NCBI GenBank assembly: GCA_002840845.1
Contig: PHCS01000010.1
Coordinates: 1-59,377, forward strand
DNA length: 59,377 nucleotides
Reading direction: 5' to 3'
DNA from: Betaproteobacteria bacterium HGW-Betaproteobacteria-14
GTDB lineage: Bacteria > Pseudomonadota > Gammaproteobacteria > Burkholderiales > Rhodocyclaceae
Part shown: positions 55,287 to 59,377 of the stretch, piece by piece
How positions within the stretch are numbered: position 1 is the stretch's first letter
How the letters are laid out: each line of letters begins with the position of its first letter
Notes under the pieces: model-generated
Databases searched by the model: none
What the model was told of the DNA's origin: nothing
The model's input: the letters and a program-made list of their open reading frames with translations, nothing else
Made by a program: the position numbers and the translations under genes

Positions 55287-56726
55287 ATGCCCCAACTGCT
55301 TTCCCTCTCGCGCGCGGCGCGCCTGGTCGGCACGAGCCGTGTGGCGCTGCAGCAGCAGATCCGCAGCGGCGCCTTGCCGTCCTTCGATGGCATGGTCGCG
55401 GCGGAGGATCTGCTGCGCCTCTATCCCGGCATCAGGCTGGAGGAGGACGGCGGCTTCGAGCAGGTCATGCAGATCAAGGCGCACGCCTTCGGCAAGCGCG
55501 TGCGCGAGCGCATGCTGCCGAGCCAGGAAATCCTTTCCCAGCGCCTCTTCGAGCAGAGCACCGAACTGACCGATCTGCGCAATCACTTGCAGCGCTACCA
55601 CACCATGATGGAAGCGTTGCGCGAGCGCATCCGGCAGCACGAGGCGCAACCCGGCATGGCCGACCTGGGCGCGTTCCTCGACAGCCAGCTCGCCGAGATC
55701 CTCGGCCAGACCGAGGCGCCGAATGCGCTGGCCGTCATGGATGATATGCTGAGAGTCATGTCCGCCCACGTCACACTGCATCCCAGCCGCCACGAATTCT
55801 TCGTGGAGGGCGCCGACACGCTGCTGGAGGCGGCGCTGCGCGCGGGGCTGGCCGTCAACTACGGCTGCAGCAACGGCAACTGCGGCCTGTGCAAGGCGCG
55901 CGTGATCTCGGGCCAGGTGCAGAAGGTGCGCCCGCACGACTACGTGCTGTCCGAGGCGGAGAAGAACCAGGGCTACACCCTGCTGTGCTCCCACGCCGCG
56001 GTCGGCGATCTGGTCATCGAGGCGCTGGAAACCAGCAGCGCGGGCGACATTCCGCAGCAGCAGATCGTGGCGCGCATCAAGGCCATCGAAGCGCTGGGCG
56101 ACGATGTCCGCCTGCTGCACCTGCAGACGCCGCGCAACAACCGCCTGCGCTTTCTCGCCGGCCAGAGCGCGACGCTCGTCGCCGGCGAAACCTCGGCGCA
56201 GCTGCCCATCGCCAGCTGCCCCTGCGACGACCGCAACCTGCATTTCCACGTCGTGCGCGATGCGAAGGACGATTTCTCCCGGCAGGTATACGAGGTTCTT
56301 GCTGCGGGCGACCCAATCACTGTCTTCGGCCCCTGGGGGGATTTCGTCCTGCGCGCAGAGTCGCCGCGGCCGATCCTCTTCGTCGCCGGCGAGGCCGGCT
56401 TCGCGCCGATCAAGGGACTCATCGAGCATGCCATGTCGCTCGATTCGGCCGAGTTGCTGCACCTCTACTGGCATGCGTCACCACCAACCGGGCATTACCT
56501 TGCCAACCTGTGCCGCTCCTGGGCCGATGCGCTCGACAATTTCCGCTACACCCCGATGGCGGAAGGCTGGGTGAATGACCTTGTCGAATGCATGGCTAAG
56601 GACCACGCCGACCTGGGCGCCTTCGACATTTATCTCGCCGGGTCCGGCGCCTTCGTCGAGGGTGCGACAAATGCCCTCGCGCAGCAGGGTTTTCCTGCCG
56701 CTCAACTGGTTGCCACGACGACATAA
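55287..56726 (+). CDS. HTH-like / coiled coil / 2Fe-2S ferredoxin / FNR reductase fusion
   Basis: A 479-residue soluble multidomain protein. Residues 1-48 look like a MerR/HTH-type DNA-binding or helix-turn-helix fold (LSRAARLVGTSRVALQQQIR). Residues ~60-150 form a charged coiled coil. A plant-type 2Fe-2S ferredoxin follows, with C194, C199, C202 and C234 (NYGCSNGNCGLCKARV, LLCSHAAV). The C-terminal half is an FAD/NAD(P)H ferredoxin reductase (FLAGQSATLVAGE, ILFVAGEAGFAPIKGLIEHA, AFDIYLAGSG). Electron transfer from NAD(P)H to the cluster is expected, and the HTH part suggests a redox-responsive or complex-assembling role. No terminal oxygenase gene is next to it. Confidence 0.85.
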   Translation: MPQLLSLSRAARLVGTSRVALQQQIRSGALPSFDGMVAAEDLLRLYPGIRLEEDGGFEQVMQIKAHAFGKRVRERMLPSQEILSQRLFEQSTELTDLRNHLQRYHTMMEALRERIRQHEAQPGMADLGAFLDSQLAEILGQTEAPNALAVMDDMLRVMSAHVTLHPSRHEFFVEGADTLLEAALRAGLAVNYGCSNGNCGLCKARVISGQVQKVRPHDYVLSEAEKNQGYTLLCSHAAVGDLVIEALETSSAGDIPQQQIVARIKAIEALGDDVRLLHLQTPRNNRLRFLAGQSATLVAGETSAQLPIASCPCDDRNLHFHVVRDAKDDFSRQVYEVLAAGDPITVFGPWGDFVLRAESPRPILFVAGEAGFAPIKGLIEHAMSLDSAELLHLYWHASPPTGHYLANLCRSWADALDNFRYTPMAEGWVNDLVECMAKDHADLGAFDIYLAGSGAFVEGATNALAQQGFPAAQLVATTT

Positions 56727-56793
56727 ATTTCGTTGCCGCTTGCATCAGCGCGTTCTGTTCGCCCTCGTCGGCGAGGCGGCTTAACATTCATTC

Positions 56794-57174
56794 ATGGCCA
56801 TGACGATACAACGCAGGATCATTCCCGTCTTGCCCGCCACGCCCACAGAGGATGCGGCACAGACGGCGTGCGAGAACGCCGAGCCCTACGCCCTGATGGT
56901 GCTGGGCGACAGCATGCTGCCGGAATTCGCCGAGGGCGAGATCATCGTCGTCGAGCCGGAAGGCCTGGCACGCGACGGCAGCTACGTCGTCGCCATGCTC
57001 GATGAGGAGCTCATCTTCCGCCAGCTGCAGTTGCGCGACGGACGCTGGCGCCTGCATCCGCTCAACGCGAACTACCCGGATGCCGAGATCGCAGGCATCG
57101 AATCCGTGCGCGGCGTCGTCATCCAGAAAAGCCTCCCCGGCTCGCGCCGTTCGCGCAAGTCCTACGTCGATTAA
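56794..57174 (+). CDS. S24/LexA-like peptidase fold protein lacking the catalytic Lys
   Basis: A 126-residue protein covering only the LexA/UmuD-like C-terminal domain. The Ser is S40 in MVLGDSMLPEFAEGEIIVV. In LexA the Lys base lies in a strand reading V-K-R-L; the corresponding strand here is ELIFRQLQL, so the Lys is replaced (Arg76 is next). Autoproteolysis is therefore doubtful and there is no DNA-binding domain. A second in-frame ATG lies at 56800. It begins a row of four genes running to 58920. Confidence 0.75.
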   Translation: MAMTIQRRIIPVLPATPTEDAAQTACENAEPYALMVLGDSMLPEFAEGEIIVVEPEGLARDGSYVVAMLDEELIFRQLQLRDGRWRLHPLNANYPDAEIAGIESVRGVVIQKSLPGSRRSRKSYVD

Positions 57175-57188
57175 GGGAACCGCACGCC

Positions 57189-57416
57189 ATGCCCTACTAC
57201 CTCTACAAGGTCTTCGAGACCCCCATTCGCCGCCTGGAAAAGATCGAGAGCCACGACACCTTCAAGGAAGCCTCTGCGCGTGCCAAGGGCCTGCGCCGCG
57301 ACCTGGCCCTGTCCGAAGGTTGTACCGTGAAGACCATCTTCGCCGACAACGAATTGCAGGCGGAGGATCTCCTTTCCCAGGTGCGCGAAGCCCAGCCCGA
57401 GCCGGGCGACGACTAG
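57189..57416 (+). CDS. Conserved hypothetical protein, 75 aa
   Basis: A small soluble protein: a beta strand (MPYYLYKVFETPIRRLEKI) and two helices (FKEASARAKGLRRDLALSEG), ending with a charged tail (LQAEDLLSQVREAQPEPGDD). One Cys in EGCTVKTIF. It starts 14 bp after the S24-like gene and is followed 11 bp later by the next gene, so it is in the same transcription unit. I do not know a function. Confidence 0.7.
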   Translation: MPYYLYKVFETPIRRLEKIESHDTFKEASARAKGLRRDLALSEGCTVKTIFADNELQAEDLLSQVREAQPEPGDD

Positions 57417-57427
57417 CGCAAACTCGC

Positions 57428-57871
57428 ATGGACGAAACCGCTTATCGGCAGGCACGCCAGGCGGCGGTTCAGCATCCCTGTGCGTTCGAGAAGGCGCTGC
57501 TCGCCGGTTGCTGCGCCTGCAGCCTGGCGCAGCGCCGCCACATTGCCGAACGCGAAGCCGTCGCCTGCCTCGATGCCGTTGCGCGCGCGTCCTGTGTTCT
57601 GCTGCTGCAGTTGTTGCGGCGCAACGCCGCCTTCACCCTGCATCTTTCGCGCGCGGACGAGCAACTCACCCACGCCCAGGAAATGAAGGTGCAATGCGGC
57701 GGCCTGGCCGGCCTGCAGCGCGTGCTCTCAGGTTCCGGGGAAGTCGAGGATGTGAGCCGTCTTGTGCAGTCGGCACGACAGGCGCAAGGCGGGCTGGAGG
57801 ACCTGCCCTATTCGGAGATCGTCCAATCGGTGGCGGCCTACCGGACGCGACGACGGGCCGGGCAACCATGA
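57428..57871 (+). CDS. Conserved hypothetical Cys-containing protein, 147 aa
   Basis: The ATG at 57428 follows the previous gene by 11 bp. The helical 147-residue protein has a Cys-rich early segment (FEKALLAGCCACSLAQRRHI with CCAC) and further cysteines in VACLDA, ASCVLLLQ and VQCGGLAG. It is probably a metal- or cluster-binding or redox-sensitive protein, but no family is recognised. The stop overlaps the next ATG (ATGA), so the two are made together. Confidence 0.65.
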   Translation: MDETAYRQARQAAVQHPCAFEKALLAGCCACSLAQRRHIAEREAVACLDAVARASCVLLLQLLRRNAAFTLHLSRADEQLTHAQEMKVQCGGLAGLQRVLSGSGEVEDVSRLVQSARQAQGGLEDLPYSEIVQSVAAYRTRRRAGQP

Positions 57872-58920
57872 ACAGGGTCAAGTTGGAACGGCTGACGACA
57901 GCGGTGCAGGCCAACTGCGACATTGCGGATGCGCGCCATGCCCGCGAGATGACGATGTGCAATTACCTGCTTGCGATGCGCGAACTGTACCGCTGGGAGG
58001 CGGGCCTGCCCCTGCGCCAGCCCCTGAAGCAGGCCGAGTTGAGCGCCTGGATCGCCAGGCGGGAGGCGCTCTGGAACGAACTGGAGGATGCCGAGTTCCG
58101 CCCGCTGCCGATCGGCGGCGGTTGCGATCCCTTCGATAACGCCGCCATCAACGATGCGCTCGCGCCGCAGGGCCTGGTCTATGCCGGCGGGCTCGGCCGC
58201 TGGGGCAAGCCGCATTTTTTCCTCGGCGAGCTGGCACGTCAGGAAACGCGGCACGGTCTGACGGTGCTGGTGTCAGAGCGCGAGCATGCGCGCGACCTGT
58301 TCGCCCCGCCAGCGGCCTTGCGGGAGGGGTTGGTTTTCCTGCGCCTGGACGCGCTGCGGCGCTGGCTGTGGGAAAAGACGGAAATCTGGGGCGTGCGCCA
58401 GGCCGATGGCGCGTTGAAGGCCGCGCTCGACGGCTACGGCTTTGCCGATGACGCCGAGGCCGCCTTGGAGCGCATGGCGGCCCGGGAAAGCGAAGCACTG
58501 ATCCTGCACGAGGTCGGTGAAGGCATGGCGGAGCCGCTGCTCGGCGCGGACTGGCGCGCGATGCTGGTCAGCCTGTCACAGCGGCGTGCCGAGTTGCTGG
58601 CGCGCGCCGTGCGCGACCACCTGGCGGATTGCCTGTCCACCCTGCCGGCGCTGCTCGAGCGTGGCGCCGAACCTTCCATCCATTTCTACTTCGCCAACTT
58701 CGATGGATTGCGCCGCAGCCTCTTTCCGCGATTGACCGCAGCCTATGCAACCTGGCGGAAAACGGGTGACGATGCGGACTTGCACATGGCCTACCTGGAC
58801 GGGCAGACACACTGGCGGGAGGCTGCGTTGCGCCTGCTGGCGACCTGGCGGAAAGACCCCGGCAAGGCGGAAACGACCTTTTCGGGGTGGGTAGACGAGC
58901 ACGGTCCGTTGATGCTCTAG
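57868..58920 (+). CDS. Sfum_1244-like conserved protein, 350 aa
   Basis: A 350-residue soluble protein. The start VKLERLTTAVQANCDIADAR with HAREMTMCNYLLAMRELYRW resembles the family named after Sfum_1244 as I remember it; this is a memory match, not a search. Later blocks: PIGGGCDPFDNAAINDALAP, HFFLGELARQETRHGLTVLV and FYFANFDGLRRSLFPRLTAA. The abundance of His/Cys and the co-translated Cys-rich partner suggest a redox or metal role. The last gene of the row. Confidence 0.65.
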   Translation: MNRVKLERLTTAVQANCDIADARHAREMTMCNYLLAMRELYRWEAGLPLRQPLKQAELSAWIARREALWNELEDAEFRPLPIGGGCDPFDNAAINDALAPQGLVYAGGLGRWGKPHFFLGELARQETRHGLTVLVSEREHARDLFAPPAALREGLVFLRLDALRRWLWEKTEIWGVRQADGALKAALDGYGFADDAEAALERMAARESEALILHEVGEGMAEPLLGADWRAMLVSLSQRRAELLARAVRDHLADCLSTLPALLERGAEPSIHFYFANFDGLRRSLFPRLTAAYATWRKTGDDADLHMAYLDGQTHWREAALRLLATWRKDPGKAETTFSGWVDEHGPLML

Positions 58921-58934
58921 CAGTTTCTCGAGGC

Positions 58935-58971
58935 GAAAAAAATGCCCTGCCTCCGACCGGAGGCAGGGCAT
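58935..58971 (-). terminator. Rho-independent terminator of the SWIB gene
   Basis: A 13-bp perfect stem ATGCCCTGCCTCC/GGAGGCAGGGCAT with a GACC-type loop (58942-58971). On the minus strand it is followed by a run of seven U-encoding bases (58935-58941). It lies right downstream of the minus-strand gene and faces the end of the plus-strand gene at 58920. Confidence 0.9.
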
Positions 58972-58990
58972 CTTCCGGAAGCGCCTGTAA

Positions 58991-59377
58991 TTACTTCAGG
59001 TGCTTGTTGACGTGCTTGGTCATCTCGAACATCGAGACCTGACCCTTGCCGCCGAAGATGGACTTGAGCTTCTCGTCCGCATTGATCATGCGCCGGTTGA
59101 TGGCATCCTGCAGCTTGTTCTTCTTGATGTAATCCCACACTTTCTTGGTGACTTCCGTGCGGGGCAGCGGCAGTGCACCGACGACGGCGGCCAGCACGGA
59201 GCTGGGGGTCATCGGCTTCATGAAAGCGGGATTGGGTTTGCGCTTGGCTGCCGGCTTTTTGGCGGCGGCTTTCTTGGCGGGCTTCTTGGCTGCCGGCTTT
59301 TTGGGCGCTGCTTTCTTGGCGGGCTTCTTGGCTGCCGGCTTTTTGGCGGCGGCTTTCTTCGGTGCGGCTTTCTTGGC
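58991..59377 (-). CDS. SWIB/MDM2 domain protein with histone-H1-like N-terminal tail, N-terminus outside window
   Basis: The frame runs without a stop from 58991 to the window end, so the ATG at 59221 is probably internal. The last 76 residues are a SWIB domain (MTPSSVLAAVVGALPLPRTE, VTKKVWDYIKKNKLQD, GKGQVSMFEMTKHVNKHL). Upstream of it are at least 52 codons of Lys/Ala/Pro repeats (AAKKPAAKKPAKKAA) as in histone H1 or bacterial H1-like proteins. SWIB fused to such a tail is known in chlamydiae and several beta/gammaproteobacteria and is thought to bind DNA in the nucleoid. A strong terminator follows. Confidence 0.9.
   Translation of the reverse strand, partial: AKKAAPKKAAAKKPAAKKPAKKAAPKKPAAKKPAKKAAAKKPAAKRKPNPAFMKPMTPSSVLAAVVGALPLPRTEVTKKVWDYIKKNKLQDAINRRMINADEKLKSIFGGKGQVSMFEMTKHVNKHLK

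Overview
The window is high-GC, densely packed bacterial DNA. The gene content (DUF1289 and DUF924 proteins, PaiB, a SWIB domain fused to a histone-H1-like tail, an HTH/2Fe-2S/reductase fusion, NosD) and several families of short palindromic intergenic repeats suggest a betaproteobacterium, probably Rhodocyclales-like. That placement is inference from gene families. I saw no rRNA or tRNA gene and no CRISPR array.

Layout. 1-3617: two glycosyltransferases (TIGR04283/TIGR04282 type), an FG-GAP protein, an FAD oxidoreductase and DsbB in one overlapping run. 3666-5438: glnS. 5442-7661: a convergent DUF4824/DUF2157 membrane pair and a tiny secreted Cys protein. 7754-11438: cyclopropane fatty acid synthase, DUF1289, hemolysin-III family protein and a VOC protein. 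11449-19659: an envelope-remodelling locus with two paralogous membrane phospho-transferases of the YejM/LTA-synthase fold, a response regulator and sensor kinase, a degenerate methyltransferase and an EptA-type phosphoethanolamine transferase. Two four-copy, 11-bp-phased arrays of a TTSACG-type 7-mer lie upstream of the first transferase and of the methyltransferase, and they look like the operators of the encoded regulator. 19757-23940: a BamE-like lipoprotein, a CapV-like patatin whose Shine-Dalgarno sits in a hairpin, MscS, and an ATPase with a broken Walker A motif. 23956-29348: ppdK, a Sel1 protein, a ferritin-like protein and a hypothetical gene.

29448-38309: a giant tandem-fused UvrA (1942 codons, four ATPase modules, a covalent dimer in effect), followed by translationally coupled M23 peptidase and DUF924 genes and then two TPM proteins. 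The uvrA reading frame has absorbed six palindromic intergenic repeats of at least four families, all in frame, free of stops and located in loops. The same families occur between genes elsewhere in the window, including one nested inside another at 38313-38408 and one that supplies the stop codon of an Old Yellow Enzyme gene. 38485-46418: NosD without other nos genes, YihY/BrkB, a large DUF748 (AsmA-like) protein, PaiB and a lectin-like lipoprotein.

46660-49468 is an AT-richer accessory island. It carries three minus-strand genes (DUF3800 and two unknowns) and is bracketed by 132-bp inverted repeats that match at 128 positions and abut dRS3-like palindromes. Two of its genes end in a GGGCTAAC motif followed by GC-rich hairpin sequence, which recalls gene cassettes, although canonical integron sites are not evident. 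A HigBA-type toxin-antitoxin pair with an apparently leaderless promoter follows. 50319-58920: a transglutaminase-like protein, Old Yellow Enzyme, a crotonase, an amidohydrolase, a cyclic-2,3-diphosphoglycerate-synthetase-like GTPase, a HTH/ferredoxin/reductase fusion, an S24-like protein and three small to medium conserved proteins. The window ends inside a SWIB/H1-like gene with a clear terminator.
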